Source: Chara braunii
Taxonomy: Eukaryota > Streptophyta > Charophyceae > Charales > Characeae
DNA: 33,803 nt
Direction of reading: 5' to 3'
NCBI GenBank assembly: GCA_003427395.1
Contig: BFEA01000228.1
Coordinates: 2,210,040 to 2,243,842, forward strand
Part shown: piece after piece, positions 1 to 9,784 of the stretch
How the letters are laid out: each line of letters opens with the position of its first letter
How positions within the stretch are numbered: the stretch's first letter is position 1
Notes under the pieces: generated by a model
Seen by the model: only the letters and a program-made list of their open reading frames with translations
What the model was told of the DNA's origin: nothing
Databases searched by the model: none
Program-made: the position numbers and the translations under genes

Positions 1-1523
1 GTTTGTGGACGTAACACAGCTATCCCACAGAATGTGGGAAACAAGACCCAACTCAAGATTGTCCATTAGGATTGTGTTAGATAGCATTTCAGCTATGGGG
101 GACATGTGTTGCATTATAGGAGCAGTGATTATGTTGTTTACAGTTAGTGGGTTAGGAATTAGGAAAGGGCAATGCCCAACCGTAAGGGGGGTGCACGCCC
201 TTAAGCTCGCTTTTCGCTGCCTAGCACCCATAGCAGCTCATCAGAGGGATAAGCTTTGTTAAGGCTCCTGTTAGCATAGGGGTTGGGGGGATAGAGGTCG
301 TCAGGGGGTTGTAGGTGGAAGAAGGCATTACATTTCCATACCTGAGGGGTCATGGTTGGTGTCGCTGGAAGAGCAGTCGCCGCCATAGCTCGTATCGTGG
401 CCGAGCAGCGTGATGTTACGTAGCCTGCAACGCAAGCTCAGCGTGAAGGGCACTGCAGTGTGCCATACCAGACTCAGGAGGAAGAACAGTTAGCAAGGTT
501 GCGTGCCAGTGCAAGGAGGGCGTGGGAGAAGAGACGCAATAGGAGCTCTTGGAGGTCAGCTTCCAAGCGAGTTGGTATGTGCATGGTATTGCGCAGGGAA
601 GTCTGCAGGCTAGCGTTTCTGGAGGCAGTTCTTGCGAGGTGAGGCGTGCATGCCATGTGTATGTGTCATGTGTTTTAATACAGTGTGCGTTATGCTTTGG
701 TGTAGCTAGGATGGTATAGGGTGGGGGCGGCCGAGATGGCTCCATTCAAGGGGGGGGGGGGAAGGCGTAAGTTTTTTTTGGGTGAGGGGTATTAAAGTAT
801 AGCTTAGTTTGGGGCGAGGTGTTGGGTATGGTTACTGATTTTCGTATATGTGATGGGCGCTCTTTTTACGATAGTGCGTGTATTTTTCGTTCTTGTCTAG
901 GGAGGGGGGTAGTGAGATTGCCAGCGGTGCGGAGGGAGCTTGCGCGGGTATGGCAGTGGTGGCATCGGTCATCTGGGTTTGTTCTTGTCTCGATGTGTAT
1001 CAGTTCGTCATTTTTTGGAGATGGTTTCGCTCTGGAGGAGGCAGGGAGTGTCGGGGTTTGTCTGTTGTGTTTGCGTGCACATTTGTACTGCGATTTGTCA
1101 GATGTGTCGTTTCGATGAGGTGTTGCATGAGCGTCATTTCGTATGTTACCTTAGTGTCTCTTTTGTAAAACGTTTGGGCCGTTTTTTCGTATGTGTGTGT
1201 GTGTTTCTTTTTTCGAATGCGTTTTGTGAGGGGTCATATCCCATAACTGGTAAGTGAGGTGTTGTCTATATGGTGTATAGGTGTGTAGCTTGTTGCTTCT
1301 GTTGCAAGGATTTGGGGAGTGATGTTCTATTTCTGTGTTGGGGGTACGTATTTGCGAAGGCTGTAGTGGGGTATAGAAGGGGGTATGTTTTTTTGTTTAA
1401 TTTATAGTGATTATGAGTATTATGTTTATTAATTGGTAGGGAGTGTATCTTTATATGCCATTAGTATTGTTTATTATAATTCTTGTTTTACTAGTCATTA
1501 GTTTAAATTATTTATTATTATTG

Positions 1524-1528
<5 letters not shown>
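1..1528. other. GT-rich unassigned DNA
   Basis: No protein family, RNA gene or mobile element is recognisable here. From about 780 to 1380 the + strand is strongly G/T-rich, so the open frames there are compositional. One short open stretch at 460-642 (+) encodes an Arg/Ala/Glu-rich peptide (QEEEQLARLRASARRAWEKR) that looks like a basic alpha helix. It continues upstream in frame apart from one stop near 418. It could be a fragment of a transposon-encoded protein, but I cannot name a family and give it low weight. A poly(G) run lies at about 750-762. Confidence 0.4.

Positions 1529-1559
<31 letters not shown>
1529..1559. repeat. (AT)n microsatellite at element edge
   Basis: An uninterrupted AT dinucleotide run directly abuts the CAGGGTTACC terminus of the inverted element pair. 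Similar TA runs lie at its centre (2318-2346) and just beyond its right end (from 3094). The element therefore appears to sit in, or carry, TA-microsatellite DNA. Confidence 0.9.
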
Positions 1560-1562
<3 letters not shown>

Positions 1563-2314
1563 GGTTACCTGACTGAACGTTCGGGGGGCCCTGGGCTGGC
1601 CCTCGAACGTTCGGGCGTTCGGGGTCCCGTTTGAGGGCCGAACACCTCCAGGTTCAGCCCTCGCCAAAAACAAATTTGGGGCCTAAAAATAAGTTTTTTT
1701 TTCTGACGTTTTTTTTATGAGTTCTCTATGATGTAATCTACAAGCTTATAAATTTTAAATTCATTCTGCTAAGCCAAAAAAACATTAAAAATCGTCAAAG
1801 ATGGGGGTGTCAAAACGTGCTCGCCCACTCACTATTTTGTTTTTTTTCACTTTTAACTTTTAGTTTTCACTTTATTTCGGGGCCTAAAAAAAATTATTAT
1901 TTAAAAAAAAAAAAATAACGAGTCATTGATTATGTAAACTACATATATGTAAATTTTCAGGGCATTTGTCAATGCCAAAAAATAATTAAAAATCGACGAA
2001 GATGGCAGTGTCGAAAAGATGCTGGCACACTCACTCATTTTAATTCTCTTTTGATTTTTTCTTATTTTTATCATAGTGTTTATTTTCTGTATTTGATTTT
2101 TAATTCAGATTTGGTAAATAATTTGGATGTAGTGCCCAGGCAAATGTTGTTTAGTTTATTTTTCTCCATAACATAATTTGGTTTTGGAATTTTTTGAATT
2201 TTTGTTTTTTTTTTGGTCCGCGTTCGGCCCGAACGGCCGAACGCCTTCCGAAGGGGTCCCGTTTGTTCGGCCGTTCGGGTTCGGGTGTTCGGCAAGTACC
2301 GAACGCTGGCAACC

Positions 2315-2317
<3 letters not shown>
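1560..2317 (+). mobile_element. Non-autonomous TIR element, copy A
   Basis: A ~758-bp element bounded by CAGGGTTACC on the left and its near-inverse GGCAACCCTG on the right (9 of 10 bases pair). CAG-initial inverted termini of this kind occur in hAT-like DNA transposons, but no transposase is present and no clear target duplication can be seen inside the TA repeats. Both ends are GC-rich with many TTCGGGC/CGAAC motifs, while the interior is AT-rich. Internally it holds a diverged duplication: 1672-1843 and 1879-2045 share GGGGCCTAAAAA, a GCCAAAAA...TAAAAATCG block, and an AAGATGG...GTGTC...CCACTCACT block. All open frames crossing it come from TA or homopolymer runs. The hAT assignment is a guess; the element boundaries are well supported. 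Confidence 0.7.

Positions 2318-2346
<29 letters not shown>
2318..2346. repeat. (TA)n core of palindrome
   Basis: A TA dinucleotide run forms the centre between the two inverted copies. It may be the original target site or an expanded linker created when the inverted pair formed. Confidence 0.85.
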
Positions 2347-2348
<2 letters not shown>

Positions 2349-2421
2349 GAACGCCCGAACCCGAACGCCCGAACGTACGGGACCCCTTCGGAAGGCGTTC
2401 GGCCGTTCGGCCCGAACGCGG

Positions 2422-2452
<31 letters not shown>

Positions 2453-3093
2453 GTTTGCAAAAATTTTGAAAAACAATATGTTATGAAAAAAAGTTAACTA
2501 AACAACATTTGCCAGGTCACTACATCCAAATTCTTTACCAAAGTTGAGTTAAAAATCAAATACATAAAATAAATACTATGATAAAAATAAGAAAAAATAA
2601 AAAGAGAATTTAAATGAGTGAGTGTGCCAGCACCTTTTCGACACCGCCATCTTTGCCGATTTTTAATTATTTTTTGGCAACGACAAATGCCTCTGAAAGC
2701 TTAGAGATATGTAGTTTACATAATCAATAACTCATTAAAAAAAAATAAAAAAATAATAAAATTGTTGAGGCCCCGAAATAAAGTGAAAACAAAAAGTTAA
2801 AAGTGAAAAAAAACAAAATAGTGAGTGGGCCAGCACGTTTTGACACCCCCTTCTTTGAAGATTTTTAATGTTTGTTTGGCTTAGCAGAATGGCTTCAAAA
2901 TTTATAGGCGTGTAGGTTACATCATCGAGAACTCACAAAAACAAATTCAAAAAAAAAAACTTATTTTTAGGCCCCGAATTTTTTTTTGGTGGGGGCCGAA
3001 CCTGGAGGTGTTCGGCCCCTGAACGGGACCCCGAACGCCCGAACGTTCGGGGGCCAGCCCGGGGGCCCCCGAACATTCGGTCGGGTAACCCTG
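2347..3093 (-). mobile_element. Non-autonomous TIR element, copy B (inverted)
   Basis: The reverse complement of this segment matches 1560-2290 nearly throughout, including the GACCCCTTCGGAAGGCGTT block, the two internal CCACTCACT-type blocks and the outer terminus, here read as GGTAACCCTG ending at 3093. The inner terminus is missing about 30 bases compared with copy A, including its CAGGGTTGCC end, so copy B starts abruptly at the TA run. It also carries an A30 tract (2421-2451) where copy A has a short T run. The pair would fold into a stem of roughly 730 bp. Confidence 0.7.
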
Positions 3094-3290
3094 TATATAT
3101 ATCGTCAAATAGAATATATATATTTGTTTTTTTTAAGTTTATTTTATTATTATATATATATATATATATTAATATTATTATTTTTATCTTTCTCTTGTCT
3201 TTTTATATATATATATATATTTTATAGCACAAAAAAATAAAAAAGTTATTATTGTTCTTTTTTTTTATATTATTATCTGCGTTGCACACC
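3094..3290. repeat. AT-rich low-complexity DNA with (TA)n runs
   Basis: Several TA runs (for example 3151-3170 and 3203-3222) are embedded in T-rich sequence. No gene is visible. Confidence 0.7.
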
Positions 3291-3360
3291 GTTCGCGTTC
3301 GCCGGCGAACACGAACACGTTCGCCCGAACGTGTTCGGACACGAAAATCTGGCGAACGCG

Positions 3361-3363
<3 letters not shown>
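3291..3363. repeat. Nested perfect hairpin, TTCG/CGAA-rich
   Basis: The outer arms GTTCGCGTTCGCC (3291-3303) and GGCGAACGCGAAC (3351-3363) are perfect 13-base complements. Inside them, CGAACACGTTCG (3312-3323) and CGAACGTGTTCG (3326-3337) are perfect 12-base complements with a 2-base loop. A T28 run follows at 3364-3391. The motif vocabulary resembles the ends of the preceding TIR element, so this may be the decayed end of a related copy. Confidence 0.8.
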
Positions 3364-3391
<28 letters not shown>

Positions 3392-3830
3392 AGGGGTCGT
3401 GGGGCATAGGTCTGTGTGGGTCATCAGTAGTATCTCGAAACGCAAGGGTTGAAGTAGGGCGCCTAATGCACGCGCGGGCATGAACTCTTTAGGTACTAGG
3501 CGTAGCCACGTCACGGGCTGACGGGGAAGAAGCGCCTGACACATGACAGTGAGAGAAGAGTTTTCTCATACTGAGATGTGTTCTGCATAGCATTTCCATA
3601 GTCGCTATCTCATGCAGATAGGGATAGTTGTACGACTCTCGTGATTACGATGGCATAATCAGAATGCCATAGTAGTCAGTGGAACTCAGCAGAGTTAACC
3701 CAGGGAGAGTGAAGTGTGGGGTATTGGCATTTTTTGCGACAGAAACACTGCTTTTTGATGGTTGTGAAGTTGCCATAGCCAGAAAATCTCGATGGAAGCA
3801 GGAGTTGGAATGTGTGATCCTTGATTCGGT
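3392..3830. other. No recognisable feature
   Basis: Mixed-composition DNA. The short open frames do not resemble any family I know. Confidence 0.4.
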
Positions 3831-4190
3831 TTCGCCAACTTCGGCTTACAAGAAAGGTGATGTCTCGGTAAGCTTTGTACCTTCAATGATGCGGGGGAAG
3901 GTTGGGTACGAATCCTTGTGATGGAATCAGCTACAACACAGAGGCGGGTCGTGAAATTGAGGAGGAGTGGCTAGTGCTTCTTCCATAACACAGGAGTAAA
4001 TCGTGCTCTGTCTCGCCAACTTCGACTCACAAGAAACGTGATGTCTCGGTAACTTAGAACCAATCGGAGAACATTTTCCATTTGTAAGAAGCGAGTCGAA
4101 ATCAACGAAGCGGGTGAGTGTTTGGTACGAATCCTTGTGATATCACGAAATTTGAAATACAGTGACAAGTGCTTCTCCCATTATACAGGA
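3831..4190 (+). repeat. Diverged tandem repeat, ~180-bp unit, 2 copies
   Basis: Two units begin TTTCGCCAACTTCGG (3831) and TCTCGCCAACTTCGA (4011). Both continue with ACAAGAAA(G/C)GTGATGTCTCGGTAA. They also share GGTACGAATCCTTGTGAT and AGTGCTTCT...ACAGGAG blocks. No coding meaning is apparent. Confidence 0.7.
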
Positions 4191-4581
4191 GTTTTCGGCT
4201 AGTGAATGTGAGTGCATAGTTCCTACCAGAAAAAGAAAATGATTCGTTGTCTTGTATTGAAGTCTATCGTAAATAGCGAAGGTGAAGAAGGGCATGGGTT
4301 CGCAGGCGAGAGTGTGGTAGCATAGGGATAAAGCGAAGGTGAGATTGTCATGAGAACTAGAATGCATCGCAAAAAAAAAGGGGGTAGAGCGCATTCAGCT
4401 ATAGGTAGTATATCACGCTGTTGTGGAGGGAGGTGCATGGTTAGGAAGAATCCAACTCTTTGCGATAATTGAGGCTTTCAACTAGCCTTGTGATTTCAAA
4501 GGTGCATAAGATAGGAAGCATCTAACCCTCTACGAGATCTAACATCCTTGCGATCTAACATTACAGAGCTACAAAGTTAGT
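4191..4581. other. No recognisable feature
   Basis: Purine-rich + strand with no gene, RNA or element recognised. Confidence 0.4.
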
Positions 4582-5454
4582 GATTGGAACTAGGAGTGAG
4601 ATGCGATTTCTTCATAGTAGTGTGCTACATTGTTCACGAGTGGAGAGAAAAAGAGGCAAGTGGTGATCTGTGGGTTTGATGAGATCAGTGCATCACAGGT
4701 GGGCGCTAAGGAACGGAGAGACCTGTAGTGATTCGATAAGGTCAGTAAGGGTGGAGAGGGGTAGTTGTGCTGATGTGGACAGTGAATGGGTCTAATAGGT
4801 AATTGGAATTAGGAGTGTGATGTGATTTCCTCATCGTAGTGCACTGCATTGATCACGAGTGGAGAAAAACAGAGATTACCCTGTTAGTATCACAAGTGGG
4901 TAATCAAGCAAACGGTGATCTGGTGTGTTTGATAAGGTTAGTATATCACAAGTGGGCGCTTATGTGAAGAGTGATCTGGGATGTTCCTGAAAAAGGAAGT
5001 CAAAGGCTAGAGGGAGGGAAAAAGCTGACGAGGACATTCAAGGACAGGTGATCAAACAAATCATCATCCTGCTCGGAATAAGGGGTGAGAGGTGTAGTCT
5101 TTATCAAAGTGCATTGTTTCGTTCCCGAGAGGAGAGAATCAGAAATTACTCAGACAACATCACGACTGGGTGCTTCTCATTGTCAGTAATGGTGAGACCT
5201 GTTGCTCTTGATAGGGGCAACGTATGGATGACTAAGGGTGGAGAGAGGTGAAGGTGCTAACGTGGACAGGTGAAGATGCGGACGTGGACAAGGAAGGGGT
5301 TAATAGGGACGATGAAGAAGGGTGGCTCCTGAATAAGGAGACCAAGATTGGCAAGGGAAGGGGGAGGGAGGAAGCTGACAAGGAGACTCAAAGAGAGAGT
5401 AAACAATCAAGACAGCACGATCTGGATCCTGAGAAGGAGTCATCAAATGGTTAA
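4582..5454 (+). repeat. Diverged tandem repeat, ~220-270-bp units
   Basis: Units start at about 4582 (GATTGGAACTAGGAGTGAGA), 4801 (AATTGGAATTAGGAGTGTGA) and 5073 (CGGAATAAGGGGTGAGAGG). Each continues with GTAGTG(T/C)...CATTG-TTC-CGAG-GGAGAGAA. Within the array, a GGGTGGAGAG...GTGGACA block at 4748 recurs at 5234. A purine-rich AAGCTGAC-AGGA-ATTCAA block at about 5022 recurs at about 5380. The two overlapping frames at 5048-5454 fall inside this array and probably reflect purine bias rather than genes. Confidence 0.6.
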
Positions 5455-5595
5455 GACTTGAAACTAATCAAGAGAGGAGGAGGAAGGAAACACGTGCACT
5501 GGAGCCTCTTGAAACTGGGTACGTTGGGTTTCTTGCACTACCCATTATTCCAACCCTCCTTTACCTCATGATTGGTTCCTCCTCACTCTGTCGTC

Positions 5596-5596
5596 A

Positions 5597-5628
<32 letters not shown>

Positions 5629-5706
5629 GGGGGTTTGTTATTTTTTTTTTTTTTTTTAAAAATTTTTTTTTTTTTTTTTTTTTATTTTTTTTTTTTTTTT
5701 TTTTTT
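5596..5706. repeat. Homopolymer runs A25 G13 then poly(T)
   Basis: A run of 25 A is followed by 13 G and then a T tract interrupted by a few A. Such abutting homopolymers are prone to sequencing and assembly error. Open frames read through them are artefacts. Confidence 0.85.
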
Positions 5707-6403
5707 CTTTCTTTTGTTTTCTCAGCTCAGAAATTCGTAATGAACCTGTCAGGCCGCTGCTACTCAGTGTCACACTGGATCGGCAACACTCCTATCCGAC
5801 TGCTAATAGGACCTCGCCCCTGCACACACATAATTGGGGTCTTGGGGGTTGGGGGATGTGGGGGCGGATGACTTAGAGGGCTTGCTGGTGGGTTTGGGGA
5901 CTGGTGCGGGGGGTTTGGTGAGTGGTAGGTGGCAGGCCGGTCGGTGTTGGTCTAATTTGGTGGTATAAGTGGTGCTTCAGGGGTTAGGGGATCTTTTTTT
6001 TTTTTTTTTTCCTATGGTCACGTGTTCCGGACCCTGCGCATCAATTCCGTTTTTCCGAAAAGCACGGGAGCCGCCCGTTTTTGCGTTTAAAGAGAATTCA
6101 ACGGGATTTTTTAGAATTCAACGGGAGTTTAATCCCCCCGTTCCCCGTTAAAAAGACACACAGTCGGATAGTGGTTGAAGACACTAGCACTAGGCCATGA
6201 TAAACCTCTCCCAACCCTAGTTGAAGCACTACCGAGCGAGCCTTGTCGCACGGGGCACCAACCGAGGTTTGGTCAGACAACGAATTTTCCTTAGAGCCAT
6301 TCCCTCGGCAGTGTCTAGCGGTTCTACCGTGACCAAGGTCTTACCTAAAACAGCCCTTCTGACCCAACCCGAGCGCCGTGTTCCTAGCATAGCCTACTAT
6401 TAT
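5707..6403. other. No recognisable gene
   Basis: A GT-rich stretch at 5830-5990, a T15 run near 5996 and C-rich sequence after 6180. I see no supported coding region. Confidence 0.4.
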
Positions 6404-6755
6404 TATTGCCATATTAGGGGTTGTGTTATTGTTCATGTTGAGGGGGCAAGGTTACCGATCCCGTAACCTGCACCAGTTCGCCGCAGGGCCGATTACTGCC
6501 AGGGAAGACCTCCGGCCCATCCCCCCTTGCACCCTTTGTTGATTATTATTAGTCATGGGTTATGATCCCAGGCCAATCTGGAACCGAATGTTTCCGCGGA
6601 GCTACCCTAGGCAATGTCTTACCTATTGCCGTATTAGAGGTTGTGTTATTATTCATGCTGAGGGGGCAAGGTTATCGATTCCGTAACCCGCACCAGTTCG
6701 CCGCAGGGCCGATTCCTGCCAGGGAAAACATCCGGCCCATCCCCCCTTGCACCCT
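6404..6755 (+). repeat. 132-bp direct repeat, 220-bp period
   Basis: Segments 6404-6535 and 6624-6755 align without gaps at ~90 percent or better. Both start TATTGCC(A/G)TATTAG and run through GAGGGGGCAAGGTTA and CACCAGTTCGCCGCAGGGCC to CCCCCCTTGCACCCT. It is a local duplication adjoining the tRNA-like segments, with which it may form one composite repeat on the - strand. Confidence 0.8.
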
Positions 6756-6780
6756 CAGTTCTCAGTCGGTGTGTTATGTG

Positions 6781-6845
6781 TATTGAACCCGGGACCTCCA
6801 AGTTACAATATCAGAGCTCTACCCACTTAGCTATTGAGGTCGTTA
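6781..6845 (-). repeat. tRNA-like segment (SINE head or pseudo-tRNA) 1
   Basis: Read on the - strand, it has a D-arm/box A-like TAGCTAAGTGGGTAGAGC and a box B-like GGTCCCGGGTTCAATA at tRNA-like spacing. The anticodon stem and acceptor stem do not pair properly, so this is not a functional tRNA. It closely resembles the segment at 6931-7002, which points to a tRNA-derived repeat family such as a SINE. Confidence 0.5.
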
Positions 6846-6930
6846 GTCTGTAAAGGTGGTATGTTAGGCTCGGGGCAAGTACGTGGGGTGCAAACTACAC
6901 CAACCAATTGTGCTTGGGGGAAGTTGCGGG

Positions 6931-7002
6931 CTGACAAAGTCAAACCCGCAACCTCCTTGTTGCAACACCAGAGCTCTGTTCACTGAGCTACCACGTACTT
7001 GC
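6931..7002 (-). repeat. tRNA-like segment (SINE head or pseudo-tRNA) 2
   Basis: On the - strand: box A-like TAGCTCAGTGAACAGAGC, then CTCTGGTGTTGCAAC, then a box B-like GGTTGCGGGTTTGAC. The D stem GCTC/GAGC pairs; the anticodon stem does not. The 5' end GCAAGTACGTGG (6991-7002 on +, inverted) is perfectly complementary to a 12-base block at 6875-6886, so the tRNA-like part is enclosed in a 128-bp inverted-repeat unit. A decayed tRNA-derived repeat is more likely than a working tRNA. Confidence 0.5.
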
Positions 7003-7043
7003 TTTTTACCAACTGGTCGTGTCGAAGGTAAGACGCCAAACAC

Positions 7044-7044
<1 letters not shown>

Positions 7045-7124
<80 letters not shown>
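7045..7124. repeat. (TC)n(CA)n compound microsatellite
   Basis: About 11 TC units run straight into about 29 CA units. Open frames across it on both strands are artefacts. Confidence 0.95.
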
Positions 7125-7128
<4 letters not shown>

Positions 7129-7282
7129 ACACCAACCATTTCGTCAAAACGGACATATTATATTTTTTGAACGAAATCAAAACTGATTTTTTTTGCCAAA
7201 ATCCGGTCGGAATTTTTTGCTCTTGGGGGTCCGGCGTTCCCAAAACGTCGAACCCCCCTGGTCTATGGTTGAGACCAGATAC

Positions 7283-7307
7283 AAAAAAAAAAAAANGGGG
7301 GGGGGGG
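7283..7307. other. A-N-G homopolymer junction with ambiguous base
   Basis: A run of A ends in the only N of the window (7296), followed by 11 G. The consensus here is unreliable. Confidence 0.9.
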
Positions 7308-7341
7308 TGGGCCGAGAAATTAGTCTTGAGGTCGTAACGGT

Positions 7342-7450
7342 TATTTTATCTTATCTTATAATTTATCTTATAATTTATCTTATAATTTAGTCAAATTTAG
7401 ACAAATTAATCTAATTTATTCTATTTATTCCATTTATTCTATTTATTTCG
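7342..7450. repeat. Short tandem repeats TTATCTTATAATTTA
   Basis: About three copies of a 14-15-base AT-rich unit at 7349-7389, followed by TATTCTATTTATTC-type short repeats. This is low-complexity DNA upstream of the LINE. Confidence 0.8.
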
Positions 7451-7689
7451 CAAATTTTATTTATTCAATAAACCAACATTATCGATTCACAATCAAACTA
7501 ACAAACCATCTGTAAGTAGCTTTTCCAAAAATATTTTATTAACGTCAAAGTCATCAACTAGTACACTAGGTTCACAGTTCCTTGTAAATTATTCAACCAA
7601 TTCAGTTTCCACAACTTTCCAGCAAAATCAGTGACAATCGTTCACTGGATTCTACGGCATCAAATAGTAACAACCCAGAGGTTACTAGT

Positions 7690-8235
7690 CAGATTTTTTT
7701 TCTTCCCTGGAAATTCAACAGATAAGGAAGTGGGAGCTCAATTTTGAAACGCTCCCATTTACCTCACGGCTGCAAGTAAAGCAGGAGAAGAAGGGAATCA
7801 AGGAATACAATGGATTCAAGAAGATTGAGAGGACTAGAATCCCTTTTATTTTACCAAGGTGCCATGCGCCACAACCTTCTTCGTCAGCTAGACCCTTCCC
7901 CCTATAGGAGGCCGACCGGTCACCCCGTGGGGAGGGTGAGTAGTTTGCTGGCCAATCAGGGAGACAAGTCAGAAAGAAATCCCCCAAGTTCGAAGAATGA
8001 AAATTGGCACTGAAAAGAGGGAAGGAGAAGGGAGGGAGGGGGAAGGAGGGAAGGAGGGAAGAGGGGAAGGAAAACAGTGGGTGTTTTACACGGAATTTCT
8101 CAGGAAAGGGGGGTGGTCGTAGAGAACAAGACAATAGACAAAGGAAATATGCAGCAAACGAAGGAGGGGGAGGAACAAGTAATGGATTTAATTTTGGTTG
8201 AACAGGGGAATCAGGGGTCTGTTCCACCATAGGCA
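7690..8235 (+). other. Probable LINE 5' region, purine-rich
   Basis: DNA immediately upstream of the recognisable ORF1, with GGGAAGGAGGGA-type purine repeats at 8010-8070. The 187-codon frame on the opposite strand is a shadow of this purine bias. The LINE 5' end cannot be placed exactly. Confidence 0.35.
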
Positions 8236-9784
8236 ATGAAACAAGAACAAGACAAGAGGAGCCAGAATATCGAGACAAATCAGAATGAACAGAACAATCA
8301 GATTCAGGATTGCGAAATGAAGGAAGGAGAAGAGGAGATTCTCACAGATGAGGAAAGAGCAAACGAACAAAGATCAGGAAGACGTCAAGATCTGACAACA
8401 GATGTCAACCAAAATGCAGATGCACCTTCTCCTCCCTCATCCCAAGCCTCTTCTCGACCGACTTGGGCTCAAAAAGTCAGGGCATCCCTTCAAGATAAAA
8501 CGTTGGATATCAAACGTCCTGCAAGCGGTTTACCCGACACCCAAACAGAAGAACTGAAGGTACCATTACAGAATCTGTCGTCGGCCAGGGCGTACTTTCT
8601 CTCTCTCTTTTTTCTACCATCAGAGCAGTTGATCTCTGAGCAAGGAGGGAGGAAGACACTTGTGAAATCGTATCCAGCAGACAAGTTGGCACAAAGAGAT
8701 GCGATCTATTCCAAACACGCAAATAATTGGATATTTTATGACGATGGTGCATATAGGTCGATCAATGACAAACTCAAATTGGATTTGTAAGAGGATTGAG
8801 ACAATGAAGGGAAGTTCAGAGACAGTATCTGAGTTTTTTTTAATACAACCAATATCCCCAACAATGTTCACAGTTCTCTGCTTATTTGAACAGGACAAGA
8901 AGCAGATTGATGAATGAAAGAAGATATATTGGGATAGATCGGAAGTCAGAATATACCCATGGCTGCCTAGGAAGGTAGGTCCAGAGGAGAAAAGGGAACA
9001 ACTCATGAGAGACTTTTACTGGGTAGAGTTCAGACATATTTCTATTGAGGTACAAGCGGCGTTTATCCACGATTTCGGATAGCAGTTCAAAATTGTGGAT
9101 TTTATTGATCCACTTCCTACTTACGTCGCCAAGAGAGATACCCATCTGATGTTAGCTTTGGACCTACCTAAGGATCAGATGTTCTCTCTTGATGATATTG
9201 TTTCATTCAAGATGAGAGGTAGAATCTACCAGATTTACACTGCCCATAAATTTTGGGCCTGGTGCTTTAAGTGTAAAGCGTATGAGCATCTCAATACAAA
9301 ATTTGCATGCCCAATGCACCCACAGCATGCAACTCCACAATGTCAAAAACTGAAAAGAGACCAACAGCGTCCACACAGATGGGTCCCAACGGTCCAGGGG
9401 TATGAAGGCTGGGTTTTCAGTGATGAACTAAATCAAGCTGGCAAACATATAGGTTGGTTTTGGGAAGAGCGGGGGGATTTGCGCAAGGTTCTGCGACCAC
9501 CTGCAGATTGGGTTCTACCTCAGTCCCCTCTTCAGGGTTCACAAGCCTTGAAGGCTGGACAATTAAAAGGTAAGAGTGTCCAAAATGCCTTTTCCCAGCA
9601 AACAGTGCACCCCGATCACGGAACAATGGCCCAAGATATTCTCTCTGGAAAGGGGGGGAAGAGTTTGAGTCACCCCCTAGTGAGAGCAACTGCTGGTTAC
9701 CCTGAAGGATCGCACAACAAAGTCAACAAAGGATACAACCTATGGGAAATGAAAAAGTTGCTGACAATAACCCAAGGACTATAG
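8236..9784 (+). pseudogene. LINE ORF1 (nucleic-acid-binding protein), broken
   Basis: Likely ORF1 of an L1-like LINE, whose product binds the element RNA. The first open block (8236-8790) starts with a Gln/Glu/Asn-rich acidic region, then RPTWAQKVRASLQDK. The frame shifts after 8790 and again near 8918; it resumes with IYWDRSEVRIYPWLPRKVG. A stop at about 9080 precedes the block 9095-9784. That block carries a cysteine/histidine cluster, WCFKCKAYEHLNTKFACP (near 9262), resembling a zinc knuckle with C-X2-C-X4-H-X6-C spacing rather than the usual X4. Order (RNA-binding region, then zinc cluster, then a Lys/Glu-rich tail, then endonuclease) fits plant-type L1 elements. Several frameshifts and stops mean it is dead. 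The family assignment of ORF1 rests mainly on the downstream endonuclease. Confidence 0.6.

Noticed and set aside
2080-2497. Several overlapping 90-126-codon frames rich in Ile-Tyr, Phe or Lys
   Set aside because: They are produced by reading TA and homopolymer runs in the palindromic element, and they exist on both strands because the DNA is self-complementary.
5568-5876. About 100-codon Lys/Gly/Phe-rich frames
   Set aside because: They come from A, G and T homopolymers and have no protein-like composition.
6781-7002. Functional tRNA genes
   Set aside because: Box A/B-like motifs exist, but acceptor and anticodon stems do not pair in the standard way, so they are listed only as tRNA-like repeats.
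6980-7243. Val-Cys and Thr-His repeat frames over the CA microsatellite
   Set aside because: Pure dinucleotide-repeat translations; the same applies to the frames at 23654-24232 and 24075-24485.
7715-8278. 187-codon - strand frame, Ser/Pro/Phe-rich
   Set aside because: It is antisense to the purine-rich 5' part of the LINE and has no recognisable domain; compositional shadow.
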